Origin: a bacterium
Lineage (GTDB): Bacteria > Planctomycetota > Planctomycetia > Pirellulales > Pirellulaceae
Length of the DNA: 64,000 nt
Reading direction: 5' to 3'
Assembly: GCA_030430075.1 (NCBI GenBank)
Contig: JAUIGN010000037.1
Span: 1 to 64,000 of the forward strand
How positions within the stretch are numbered: position 1 is the first letter of the stretch; each line of letters begins with the position of its first letter. Made by a program: the position numbers and the translations under genes. This document shows, piece after piece, positions 43,198 to 51,532 of the stretch. The notes under the pieces were generated by a model, which was not told the DNA's origin, ran no database searches, and was given only the letters and a program-made list of their open reading frames with translations.

Positions 43198-46100
43198 CTA
43201 GGTCGGGTCCGAGGCTGCCTGGTACCTGGCGTCCTGGCGCAGGATTTCCAGATCGGGATCCTTTTCCGCGTGGGCGCGAAGCCCACCGGTCTGCCATTCG
43301 TCCGTCGCCTGCAAGGACGCGATGAGTTCCAGCGCCCACGACGTATAGTCTTCGATCAGCCGATCACGGTCGGGTGTCGGCGGTCGTTCGTTGATCCCGG
43401 TAGCGCATCGCGCCAGCACACACGCCAGGTTGTACCGCTGTAGCGCGTCGGCCGTGTCCGCGCTTGCCCGTGCCTCCACGGCGGCCTGTTCATATTCGCC
43501 GGCATCGACGCGCGCCAGCGCCCGACTGATGCGGTAACCGGTCTGCTGCGAGTCCGGGGCGAGTTCAACAACCCGATTCCAGTCGGCAATCGACGCGCGA
43601 GTGCGGCCGGTCGCCTGCAGCGCAAGTGCGCGGACACCGTACGCAGGCAGCGATTGGGTCCTGGCAACCGCATCGTCGGGCGCGTCTCGCAAGAGTCGTT
43701 CGAGATGCTCGACGGCCCGATTGACGACTTGCAACGCTTCGTCATGGCGGCCCGTCACGCGGAGAAACTCGCCCAGGTTGATCAAGTTGGACGCGTCCGA
43801 GAGTGCGAAACGGCGCACGGTTGGGTGACGTGTGGTCAATCGACCTTGAATGTCGGCGGCTCGGCGCAGGTCGCGTTCCGCCTGATCAAGCTCGCCCAGG
43901 CCGCTACGCACCAGCCCCAGATGACTCAGGGTCTCCGCCAGAGCGAGCTCGTCTTCGGCATTTTCGGGAGCCATCAGGTGGACCTTCTCACGTATGGCCA
44001 ACGCCTGTGCCAGTTTCGCTTTCGCCTGCTCCGCCCGGCCCAGCATGCGGTAGACGTCGGCCAGCATGTAGTCGCAACGCGCCACGCCGCGATACCCACG
44101 CGGTTGGCGAGGAAACTGGACCGCCAACTCCTGAAATAACGCACGCGCAGCGGCGACCACTTGTTCGGCCTTCGCCAACTCGTCAGCGCCGTGGGCGTGC
44201 CCCAAAGCGAGGAGGGCGTTGGCCAGCGAAAATCGATCGGTCCGTGTGGCGGTGTCTTCGTCGACGAGCGACTGCAGCAGTTGAGTGCCCTTGCGCAACC
44301 ACCGCAGCCGCTCGGCGGGGTCGACCGTGCGGAGCCCATGGTTGTGATAGACGCTGGCGGCGATCCGCCTCGCCAACACATCCGGATCCCCGCCGACTGC
44401 CAGGTCGGCCATCTCGATCGCGCGCTTCGAATGCGGTTCGATCTCGGAGTGCCGACCGAGCCCGGACAGTGCCTGGACGAGGAAGTCACTCGCCTGGGCG
44501 AGCTGAGATGCGTCGCCTGGCTGCGGATCGGCGACGTCAACGAGTTTCTTCAGCGTTTCCACCGCCCCGCGTAGCGGTGGCAGGGCTTCGGAATACCGTC
44601 CGAGTCGGTTCAAATGGATCCCGTAGTGAACGCGCGTCGCGGCGGACTGCACGGCATAGCCGTGATTTTCTGGATCTTGCGCGGCCAATTTGTCGGATTG
44701 CAGAATCGCGCGGCGATAGGTCGCGTCCGCCTGTTCCCGCATTCGCAGTTCCGAGTAGACGTCCGCCAGGGAGACGAGGAGGAGATGAAACGCGTGGCGG
44801 GTATCGTTGGCGGGCGGTTCACGACCGCGAAACAGGCTCTCATATTGTTCGACGGCCAGTTCCAACAATTCGCGGCGCAACGCGCCCGACGCGGGGACAT
44901 CTGCCAATGCGCCCACGCTGACTTTCCAGAGGTTCGCATTCCAGGCGTCGCGGGCATGCTTGAGGTTGCGTTCGGCCTGGCGTTGCGCGGTCACGCGCGC
45001 CTCCAGCGCTGTCCGCATTTGAACGCTGACAACCCAGCCGCTGGCCACGAATGCGAGCATGGCGGCGACGGTCACGACGATCAGGGCGGCGACTGCCGGC
45101 CGTCTCTGTGCCCATTTGGTCCCTCGTTCGAGAATCGAAACGCGCCGCGCCAGGATCGGTCTCCGTTCGAGGTATCGTCGCAAGTCATCTGCCAGCGCGG
45201 CCGCAGATGGATAGCGGCGTTCAGGGCGCTTGGCCAGGCACTTCAGGCAGACCGTTTCCAGGTCGCGCGGGCACCCCGTGGGGAGATTCGACGGAGGTAG
45301 CGGATCCTGCGAGCGCACCTGTTCAAGCGTATCGAGCACTGTCGCGGCTTGGAACGGCGGCCGGCCGGTAAGGCAATGGTACAAGACCGACCCCAGCGCA
45401 TAGACGTCACTTGCCGGGCTCGCCAGCAGGGCATCCGAGGTTTGCTCCGGCGCCATGTAGCACGGTGTCCCGGCAAAGGTGCCGGTTCGCGTCAGTACCG
45501 GGTCATCACCGCGCCGCGCCAAGCCAAAGTCGGCAAGCTTGGCAGCGCAGGAATGCAGGGCGCGGCCATCACCTGCCAGCGGGCGTTCTGCGAAGAGAAT
45601 ATTCGCCGGCTTGATATCCCGGTGAATCACACCTCGGTCGTGCGCGTATTCGACCGCGCGTGCCAGTTGCTCCGTCAGCGCCGCGGCGTCGTCGAACCGA
45701 AGCGGGCCGTTCTCCAGGTGTTCCGCCAGGGTGCCGCCCTCGAGGAACTCCATCGTCAGGTAGGGCTGCCCATCCTGCTCGCCCGCGTCGAAAACTTGCA
45801 CAATGTTTGGGTGGGCCAGCGCAGCGGCGGCTTCGGCTTCGCGTCGAAACCGGAGCCGTTCTTCCGGGTTCGCATCGATCCCGGCCCGAATTCGCTTCCA
45901 GGCGACGATGCGGTCGAGCCCCTGGTGGCGGGCCTTGTAGACGACCGCCATCCCACCGGCGCCAAGCTCTTCCATGATTTGATAACCGAGCTGCGTACGC
46001 AGACGCTGCTCGCCGCTGTCCACGCCGAACCCGCATCGCAACGCTTCCACAAGGAAGTCGCCGTCTGCTCCGAGCCCGGCGCCGGCATCGCCGCAGTCAT

Positions 46101-46230
46101 CGCAATGCTCCAGATGACGCTCGATCCGTGCGGAGTCCTCGACGCCGAGTTTGCCGAGCAAGAAGTCACGAATCTCGGACAGCTCGGGGTGCTGTTCGCC
46201 TCGCTCGCTTGTCGGGCCAAAGTCGTTCAT
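43198..46230 (-). CDS. Membrane Ser/Thr protein kinase with N-terminal zinc-finger-like motif and TPR tail
   Basis: 1010 residues. The N-terminus has HLEHCDDC at 39-46, the HxxxCxxC signature of anti-sigma zinc-binding domains. The kinase domain follows: LGAGGMAVVYKARHQGLDRI (about 90), IVAWKRIRAG, VIHRDIKPANILF (about 200), LADFGLARRGDD (about 233), GTPCYMAPEQTS and DVYALGSVLYHCLTGRPPF. A transmembrane helix VAALIVVTVAAMLAFVASGW lies near 385. The last ~550 residues are helical TPR-like repeats (ADATYRRAILQSDKLAAQDP, DQAERDLRRAADIQGRLTTR). It starts 64 bp after the sigma-factor gene on the same strand. The anti-sigma-like finger on the kinase suggests direct control of that sigma factor; this is inference. 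Confidence 0.92.
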   Translation of the reverse strand: MNDFGPTSERGEQHPELSEIRDFLLGKLGVEDSARIERHLEHCDDCGDAGAGLGADGDFLVEALRCGFGVDSGEQRLRTQLGYQIMEELGAGGMAVVYKARHQGLDRIVAWKRIRAGIDANPEERLRFRREAEAAAALAHPNIVQVFDAGEQDGQPYLTMEFLEGGTLAEHLENGPLRFDDAAALTEQLARAVEYAHDRGVIHRDIKPANILFAERPLAGDGRALHSCAAKLADFGLARRGDDPVLTRTGTFAGTPCYMAPEQTSDALLASPASDVYALGSVLYHCLTGRPPFQAATVLDTLEQVRSQDPLPPSNLPTGCPRDLETVCLKCLAKRPERRYPSAAALADDLRRYLERRPILARRVSILERGTKWAQRRPAVAALIVVTVAAMLAFVASGWVVSVQMRTALEARVTAQRQAERNLKHARDAWNANLWKVSVGALADVPASGALRRELLELAVEQYESLFRGREPPANDTRHAFHLLLVSLADVYSELRMREQADATYRRAILQSDKLAAQDPENHGYAVQSAATRVHYGIHLNRLGRYSEALPPLRGAVETLKKLVDVADPQPGDASQLAQASDFLVQALSGLGRHSEIEPHSKRAIEMADLAVGGDPDVLARRIAASVYHNHGLRTVDPAERLRWLRKGTQLLQSLVDEDTATRTDRFSLANALLALGHAHGADELAKAEQVVAAARALFQELAVQFPRQPRGYRGVARCDYMLADVYRMLGRAEQAKAKLAQALAIREKVHLMAPENAEDELALAETLSHLGLVRSGLGELDQAERDLRRAADIQGRLTTRHPTVRRFALSDASNLINLGEFLRVTGRHDEALQVVNRAVEHLERLLRDAPDDAVARTQSLPAYGVRALALQATGRTRASIADWNRVVELAPDSQQTGYRISRALARVDAGEYEQAAVEARASADTADALQRYNLACVLARCATGINERPPTPDRDRLIEDYTSWALELIASLQATDEWQTGGLRAHAEKDPDLEILRQDARYQAASDPT

Positions 46231-46294
46231 TTCGAGTCAAGTTCTCGCGACCCACGGGAGCCGCTGAATCGTCTCCGAGCGTGCCGAACCGTTG

Positions 46295-46894
46295 TCAGTC
46301 CGTCAGTCCGCTCAACTCCTGACGCATGCGGCGCAGGACCCGAGACTTGGCGATCAGGACCGCATTGACCGACAGTCCCAACTCGGCCGCCACATCCCGC
46401 GGTTGGACTTGATCCACCACCTGGCGGCGAAAGGCGCACCAGGTCGTCATCTGAAATTCGGCTTCGATCAGCTCGATCAGTCTCCGAGCGATCCACTGGT
46501 TGTGTTCCTGGTCCCAGAGTTGGTCGAGTTCGTTTGAGGGGTCTGGGACCTCTTCCATTGCTCTCAGCTCGGGATCGTTGGCGCGACGCTGTCGAGCCAA
46601 CTGCCGCTCGTCCCAAAATCGCCGCACCCGGTTTCTCAAGACGCCGCGCAACCAATGGCGAAATGCTCCCGTCTTGCCCGAATGGGAGAACGCCGGCAGT
46701 TCCGCCGCCAGCACACTGAACACCTCCTGCAAGATATCGTCCGCGTCCGCCCCCGTAATTCCTTGGGCCGACAGCGCTCGCCGTAAAAACGGAGTGTACA
46801 GGTCAACAAGTCGCCGCCAAGAAGGTCCGTCCGGCTCGTCGCGTAGTCGATCCAGCAGGCTTCTCTGAGTTTCGTCCATGGCAACATTTGGCAC
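46295..46894 (-). CDS. ECF-type RNA polymerase sigma factor
   Basis: 199 residues; an ATG at 46879 is an alternative start. Region 2: WRRLVDLYTPFLRRALSAQG, DADDILQEVFSVLAAELPAF and FRHWLRGVLRNRVRRFWDER. Region 4: FRRQVVDQVQPRDVAAELGL and SVNAVLIAKSRVLRRMRQEL, ending LSGLTD. This is the second sigma/kinase pair in the window and of a different ECF group from the one at 24 kb. Its promoter faces the divergent sulfur cluster across a large nested palindrome. Confidence 0.92.
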   Translation of the reverse strand: MPNVAMDETQRSLLDRLRDEPDGPSWRRLVDLYTPFLRRALSAQGITGADADDILQEVFSVLAAELPAFSHSGKTGAFRHWLRGVLRNRVRRFWDERQLARQRRANDPELRAMEEVPDPSNELDQLWDQEHNQWIARRLIELIEAEFQMTTWCAFRRQVVDQVQPRDVAAELGLSVNAVLIAKSRVLRRMRQELSGLTD

Positions 46895-46978
46895 GATCGG
46901 TCGTAAAGCGACGAGTCGCGGGGCTGATTATACCACGCGGTCGCGGGGCGAAACGCCATGGATTTCGGCAAGCCCGCC

Positions 46979-47020
46979 GTTAAGGGCGTTAAGTTAACAC
47001 TTAACGGTAACGGCCTTAAC
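46979..47020. promoter_or_regulatory. Nested inverted repeat, probable operator
   Basis: Core CGTTAAGT (46987-46994), spacer TAAC, ACTTAACG (46999-47006), flanked by outer arms GTTAAGG (46979-46985) and CCTTAAC (47014-47020). It lies 84 bp before the sigma-factor ATG and 182 bp before the persulfide-dioxygenase ATG, so it can serve either divergent gene. No T-run follows, which argues against a terminator. Confidence 0.6.
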
Positions 47021-47202
47021 AGGGTTGCCCGATCTCGAAATCTGTCAGCCGGAGGTGACCCGGCAGAGGCCGATTCTGGCCGGCTTTGTGCTGCGAACGA
47101 ACGTGGCGCGCCTGGACATCGGGTTTGGCACATCCATTGCATCAGTAGTCAACCGCTACGCGAGAGCGCACGTCAAGAGTTCACTCTACGAGGGGAGTCG
47201 TC

Positions 47203-48624
47203 ATGTATTTTCAGCGGTACTATCTGGGTTGTCTGGCGCATGCCTCTTACATGATTGCAGACGAGGCAACGGGGATCGCCGCCGTGGTCGACCCGCAACG
47301 CGACATCGACCAGTACCTCCGCGACGCCGCCGACCAGGGGTTTCAGATCAAGTACGTCTTCCTGACGCACTTTCACGCCGACTTTGTTGCCGGTCACATT
47401 GAATTGCGTGATCGAGCGGGAGCGGAGATTTACTTGGGGAGCCGCGCCCAAGCGACGTACGATTTCAAGCCGGCCAAAGACGGCGATGTGATCGAGTTCG
47501 GCACCGTTCGCTTTCGCGTCCTGGAGACACCGGGGCATACTCCCGAGGGCATTTCGCTGCTGGTCTATGACCTCGCGACGAACGATCAGCAACCGCACGC
47601 GGTGCTTACCGGTGACACGCTGTTCATTGGCGATGTGGGCCGCCCCGACCTGCTGGCATCGATCGGCGTGACGGCGGACGAACTGGCGGACATGCTCTAC
47701 GACTCGCTCCACGACAAGTTGCTGCCGTTGCCCGACGAAACGTTGGTCTACCCGGCCCACGGCGCCGGTTCCATGTGCGGCAAGAATCTCAGCACGGAAG
47801 CGTACAGCACAATCGGCGATCAGCGGAAATACAACTACGCGTTGCAGCCGATGACGCGTGAGGAGTTCAAGGCGATCGTCACGGCGGAGCAGCCGGAGGC
47901 CCCCGACTATTTTGCTCACGACGCGGTGCTCAACATGCAGGATCGCCCGTCGCTTGACGCGTCCATGCAGAAATCACTGCAACCGCTCAGCCTCGACAGG
48001 GTACTTGAACTACAGGCAGCAGGCGCCCAGGTCCTGGACGTGCGTAGCGACAGCGACTTCGCCGGCGCCCATCTGCAGAATTCGATCAACATTCACCTGG
48101 AAGGCAAGTACGCCACCTGGTGTGGCACCATTTTAAGCAAAGACCAGCCGGTGGTGGTGGTGGCGGACGAAGGGCGCGAAGAGGAAGCGATCATGCGTCT
48201 CGGCAGAATCGGTTTCGACCACGTCGCCGGTTTTCTCGAAAAGGGGCCGCTCTCGCTTCAAGATCGCGACGACGTCGTACGCGGGACGCAGCGCATTACG
48301 GCGCGGGCGTTGGCCGATCAACTGGTGGGCGACGAGCCACCGTTGGTCGTTGACGTGCGCACGCCAAACGAGTGGAAGCAGTCACATATCGAAGGAAGCT
48401 TGAATCTCCCCTTGAACCAGTTGGCCGAACGTGTTGGTGAACTGCCGCAGGATCGGACGCTGGTCGTCCATTGTCGTTCGGGCTACCGCTCGTCACTGGC
48501 CGCCAGCCTGTTGGCCCGCGACGGGTTAGCTGACGTGTACGATCTCGTGGGCGGGATCGATGCCTGGCAAGCCTCGCACTTGCCTCAAGTCGAAGGAGAC
48601 GCTCCCGCCTGCAAGTTAAGTTGA
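47203..48624 (+). CDS. Persulfide dioxygenase (ETHE1/metallo-beta-lactamase fold) fused to two rhodanese domains
   Basis: 473 residues. N-terminal MBL domain: YVFLTHFHADFVAGHIELRD (the THxHxDH-type iron site), ETPGHTPEGISLLVYD, LTGDTLFIGDVGRPDLL and VYPAHGAGSMCGKNLS, all typical of ETHE1-like dioxygenases that oxidise glutathione or low-molecular-weight persulfide to sulfite. About 262-355 is a first rhodanese (AAGAQVLDVRSDSDFAGAHL) whose catalytic Cys is replaced (VVVVADEGREEE), so it is probably inactive. About 370-465 is a second one with an intact loop VVHCRSGYRSSLAA. The layout resembles staphylococcal CstB. It heads a plus-strand sulfur cluster and is the gene best placed to be controlled by the palindrome at 46979. 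Confidence 0.92.
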   Translation: MYFQRYYLGCLAHASYMIADEATGIAAVVDPQRDIDQYLRDAADQGFQIKYVFLTHFHADFVAGHIELRDRAGAEIYLGSRAQATYDFKPAKDGDVIEFGTVRFRVLETPGHTPEGISLLVYDLATNDQQPHAVLTGDTLFIGDVGRPDLLASIGVTADELADMLYDSLHDKLLPLPDETLVYPAHGAGSMCGKNLSTEAYSTIGDQRKYNYALQPMTREEFKAIVTAEQPEAPDYFAHDAVLNMQDRPSLDASMQKSLQPLSLDRVLELQAAGAQVLDVRSDSDFAGAHLQNSINIHLEGKYATWCGTILSKDQPVVVVADEGREEEAIMRLGRIGFDHVAGFLEKGPLSLQDRDDVVRGTQRITARALADQLVGDEPPLVVDVRTPNEWKQSHIEGSLNLPLNQLAERVGELPQDRTLVVHCRSGYRSSLAASLLARDGLADVYDLVGGIDAWQASHLPQVEGDAPACKLS

Positions 48625-48757
48625 TCACGACCGGGACGCAGCGATGGTGACTGCGGTTCAAACGTCCGGACTGTCTCCGGGTTGGCGGACCATGACCAGG
48701 TCGGTCGGCTCCGCCGCCTTTACCGGGCAGCATCGGCCGTGCTGAGGAGAATCTCTG

Positions 48758-49684
48758 ATGCCGTTTGTCATTCTGGGTGCCTTGATCGTTGGACTGCTGC
48801 TCGGCCTGATGGGAGCAGGAGGATCGATTCTTACCGTGCCCGTCCTGGTCTACATGTTAGGGCATGATGGCAAGGTGGCAGTTGCCGAGTCGCTGGCGAT
48901 CGTGGGTAGCATCGCCCTGGTCACGCTGATTCCCTATGCCCGTTCCCGTGAGGTGGACTGGCGGAGCGTCTGGTACTTTGGTCTCCCGGGCATTGCCGGA
49001 AGTTACGCCGGGGCGTGGTTGTCGCACCTGGTGCCCGCTGCCGTGCAACTGACACTGTTCGCCATCGTGATGCTGGTCGCAGCCGGACTCATGCTGCGCC
49101 GTTCGAATCGTCGCCAGACGAACGGCCGGACGAACGATGCCCGGGGTGCGGCCTCGCAACCGCGGCTGGCGTTGGCCGGCGAGGGCCTGCTGGTCGGCGC
49201 GTTGACCGGTCTGGTGGGCGTCGGTGGAGGCTTCTTGATCGTTCCGGCCCTGGTCATCTACGGCAAGATGCCGATGCGCGCAGCCATCGGGACAAGCCTG
49301 GCAATCATCGCGATCAACTCATTCAGCGGCTTTCTCAAGTACCTGGACGTCTTGCAGGCGTTAGGGGTCAGCGTTCACTGGGAGACCGTCGCCATCTTCG
49401 TCAGTGTCGGCATTGCCGGCAGCCTGGTCGGTCATTCGTTGGCGACGCGCCTTGACCAAGGGCTGCTCCGCAAGGGGTTTGCGATCTTTCTGGTCGGCAT
49501 GGGCCTGTTTGTGCTGGGCCGCGAGGCACCGAAATTGTTGGCTTCGCCGAGGCGAGAGCGTGTGATCCGATCGTCAGTTGGCTCGCATCGAATCGCTGGC
49601 GGACCTGAAGCGTCCCGGCGAAACGGCGGCGTTCTTTCACCGCAGCATGCTGCCGGCGATTTGCCAAGTCACCGCATTCAGTAG
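48758..49684 (+). CDS. TauE/SafE (TSUP) family membrane transporter, probable sulfite or organosulfonate exporter
   Basis: 308 residues; AGGAG lies eight bases before the ATG. Two homologous halves each begin with the family glycine motif: LIVGLLLGLMGAGGSILTVP and LLVGALTGLVGVGGGFLIVP. About eight hydrophobic segments can be counted. The last ~55 residues are hydrophilic and unusual in length for the family. Members export sulfite, sulfoacetate or thiosulfate, and one next to a persulfide dioxygenase would remove the sulfite it makes. The gene follows 133 bp after the dioxygenase. Confidence 0.9.
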   Translation: MPFVILGALIVGLLLGLMGAGGSILTVPVLVYMLGHDGKVAVAESLAIVGSIALVTLIPYARSREVDWRSVWYFGLPGIAGSYAGAWLSHLVPAAVQLTLFAIVMLVAAGLMLRRSNRRQTNGRTNDARGAASQPRLALAGEGLLVGALTGLVGVGGGFLIVPALVIYGKMPMRAAIGTSLAIIAINSFSGFLKYLDVLQALGVSVHWETVAIFVSVGIAGSLVGHSLATRLDQGLLRKGFAIFLVGMGLFVLGREAPKLLASPRRERVIRSSVGSHRIAGGPEASRRNGGVLSPQHAAGDLPSHRIQ

Positions 49685-49711
49685 CACCACGATCTATGGG
49701 AGGAATTTGAC

Positions 49712-50242
49712 ATGACACGCCAAACCCAATTGACGCTCGCCTGGACCCTCTTGATCGTCGCTGTCTTGGCTGGAGACCTGTTCGCGCAACGCGGCGCGGG
49801 ACGTGGCCGTGGACCGGGCCCGCGAGGCCCAGCCGCGCGGGGTGGTCGCCAAGATCCGACGTCTGCCGTCGATCATCAGGTCTTTCAGTTTCTGCTGGCA
49901 AACGGCCGCAAGATCAATCGCAAGGTCACCAATCTCAAGAACGGGATCGAAACCCTGACCGAATCGGCCGACCCGGTGGTCGCGGTCAAGATCCAGGAAC
50001 ATGTTCACGCGATGTACGATCGGCTGGACGAGAAACGTCCCATTCACTTGCGTGATCCGCTCTTCCGCGAGCTCTTCCAGAATGCCGACAAGATTACCAT
50101 GAAAATGGAATTGACCGCCTCCGGAATTCACGTCGTTGAGACGTCGGAAGACCCGCATGTCGTCAACTTGTTGCAGAAACATGCCAAGGTGGTCTCCCTT
50201 TTCATCAAGAACGGATTTGCGGAAGTTCGCAAGAATCATTAG
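49712..50242 (+). CDS. Small exported His-containing protein in the sulfur cluster, unknown function
   Basis: 176 residues; GGAGG lies eight bases before the ATG, which is 27 bases after the TauE/SafE stop, so co-transcription is likely. Signal peptide about 1-26 (LAWTLLIVAVLAGDLFAQ), then an Arg/Gly/Pro stretch (RGRGPGPRGPAARGG), then a helical domain with several His residues (AVDHQVFQFLL, VKIQEHVHAMYDRLDE, LLQKHAKVVSLFIKNGFAEV). The His residues invite metal or haem binding, which is a guess. I do not recognise the family. Confidence 0.7.
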   Translation: MTRQTQLTLAWTLLIVAVLAGDLFAQRGAGRGRGPGPRGPAARGGRQDPTSAVDHQVFQFLLANGRKINRKVTNLKNGIETLTESADPVVAVKIQEHVHAMYDRLDEKRPIHLRDPLFRELFQNADKITMKMELTASGIHVVETSEDPHVVNLLQKHAKVVSLFIKNGFAEVRKNH

Positions 50243-50280
50243 CGCGGCAGGTGAAACGAACGAGTCTGACTTTCGTCTTT

Positions 50281-50308
50281 CCGTAGGTCATGCTGTGCAT
50301 GACGTCAT
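50281..50308 (+). repeat. CATGCTGTGCATGACGTC palindromic repeat
   Basis: CCGTAGGTCATGCTGTGCAT continuing GACGTCAT, between the small His protein gene and the DsrE-like gene. Confidence 0.8.
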
Positions 50309-50477
50309 ACTGTCGAAGTTACGGAAGCTCTTCCTGATCTGCTCGAACGAACGTTCGCTTCCCACATTCCCAACCGCGCCATGATCCGGTCGAGCAGACT
50401 CCGAGCACACCGGCCAACTGAAGTAAGATGGTCACATCACGGATCCACTCCACATCACATCCTAGAAGGAAGTCATC

Positions 50478-51068
50478 ATGAAGCGTTGGACGTTCCCACA
50501 GTATCCAAACGCCTTGCCGTCCCCCTCTCGCCTGGCACCGTGGTTCGTAGCGGCCGGTCTCCTGGTCGCCGGACTGGGTGCGGTGTTCGGTGCACAGGCC
50601 TTTGTGCACCCGAAAATTCAATCATTTGGTCGCGTCGTCTGTCTGCCGGATGCCGCCGAGCAGCCGCGGGCCGATTCACGCATCTGTGTCGACATCACAA
50701 CCGAGGGCCCTGATTCCGGTGTCAATCCAGGCGTCATGAAGCTGGCCCGGTTCGTCAACATTTACGCGGGCGCGGGACGCGAGCCGGCGAACGTTGCCAT
50801 CACGGCCGTTCTTCACGGTAAGGCGACGACGGCTGCCCTCAGTGACGCGGCCTATGCGAAGAAGTTTGGCAGCCAAGGGAACCCGAATCTGCCCCTGCTG
50901 CGCGAGCTGAAGGCGGCCGGTCTGGAGGTCTACGTGTGTGGGCAGGCCCTGGCGGGACTGGACATTCCCCGGGATGACGTGGCCAGCGAAGTGCAAGTGG
51001 CCGTGTCGGCACTGACCGTGAACGTCAATCGACAGATGGACGGATTCGCATACATTCCGCTCCACTGA
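50478..51068 (+). CDS. DsrE-family sulfur-transfer-like protein, membrane-anchored
   Basis: 196 residues; the ATG is preceded by AAGGAAG. An N-terminal hydrophobic segment (WFVAAGLLVAGLGAVFGAQA) anchors or exports it. The body has the DsrE/F pattern: VMKLARFVNIYAGAGREPAN, VAITAVLHGKATTAALSDA and LEVYVCGQALAGLDIPRDDV. The Cys in VYVCGQAL is at the usual sulfur-carrying place of DsrE-type proteins. Periplasmic DsrE-like proteins accompany sulfide and persulfide metabolism genes. A palindromic repeat separates it from the preceding gene, so it may have its own promoter. Confidence 0.88.
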   Translation: MKRWTFPQYPNALPSPSRLAPWFVAAGLLVAGLGAVFGAQAFVHPKIQSFGRVVCLPDAAEQPRADSRICVDITTEGPDSGVNPGVMKLARFVNIYAGAGREPANVAITAVLHGKATTAALSDAAYAKKFGSQGNPNLPLLRELKAAGLEVYVCGQALAGLDIPRDDVASEVQVAVSALTVNVNRQMDGFAYIPLH

Positions 51069-51264
51069 GCGACGCCGTTACCTGGCTTTCCGGGATCGAT
51101 CGTGGCAACAAGCGAGGTGACTTTCGTCCCCTGAACGTGCCGCCCTCCCGGCGAGGAAGATGCAATCAACAACTTGAGAACGCGTCAGGAACAACTTCCG
51201 TGAATTCAACGGTGCGGACGTGGGGGAATTTGTTGATGACACGTGCCAGCCCATGCCGGACCGC

Positions 51265-51294
51265 ATGACGTCATGCACAGCATGGCCTGCGAAG
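51265..51294 (-). repeat. CATGCTGTGCATGACGTC palindromic repeat, inverted copy
   Basis: ATGACGTCATGCACAGCATG continuing GCCTGCGAAG is the reverse complement of the 32840 and 50281 copies. The preceding GACCGC is shared with the copy at 61724. The surrounding 51069-51532 holds no gene I can recognise. Confidence 0.8.
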
Positions 51295-51532
51295 AGACGA
51301 AGGAGCGACTCGTTGATTCTTCTGGAGCGACCGACTGGCTACGCTGCGGCCGCTATTGATCCCCCGGTTTTCGGTGTTTGCCGCTGCCGTCTTCTGGCGA
51401 TTCCAGGTGCCCTCCTGCTACACATGCCGGGGTGGTCGCATTACGATAAGAGTTCTTTGGCAGGCCCAACCCGAATCATCGCCGTGTGACGTTTCTCAGT
51501 CCTACCTTTGACGCCCACTCTGTGAGGAACCC

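Noticed and set aside
45349..46368. 339-residue plus-strand frame opposite the second kinase
   Set aside because: Antisense to HRD and DFG kinase motifs; no family resemblance.
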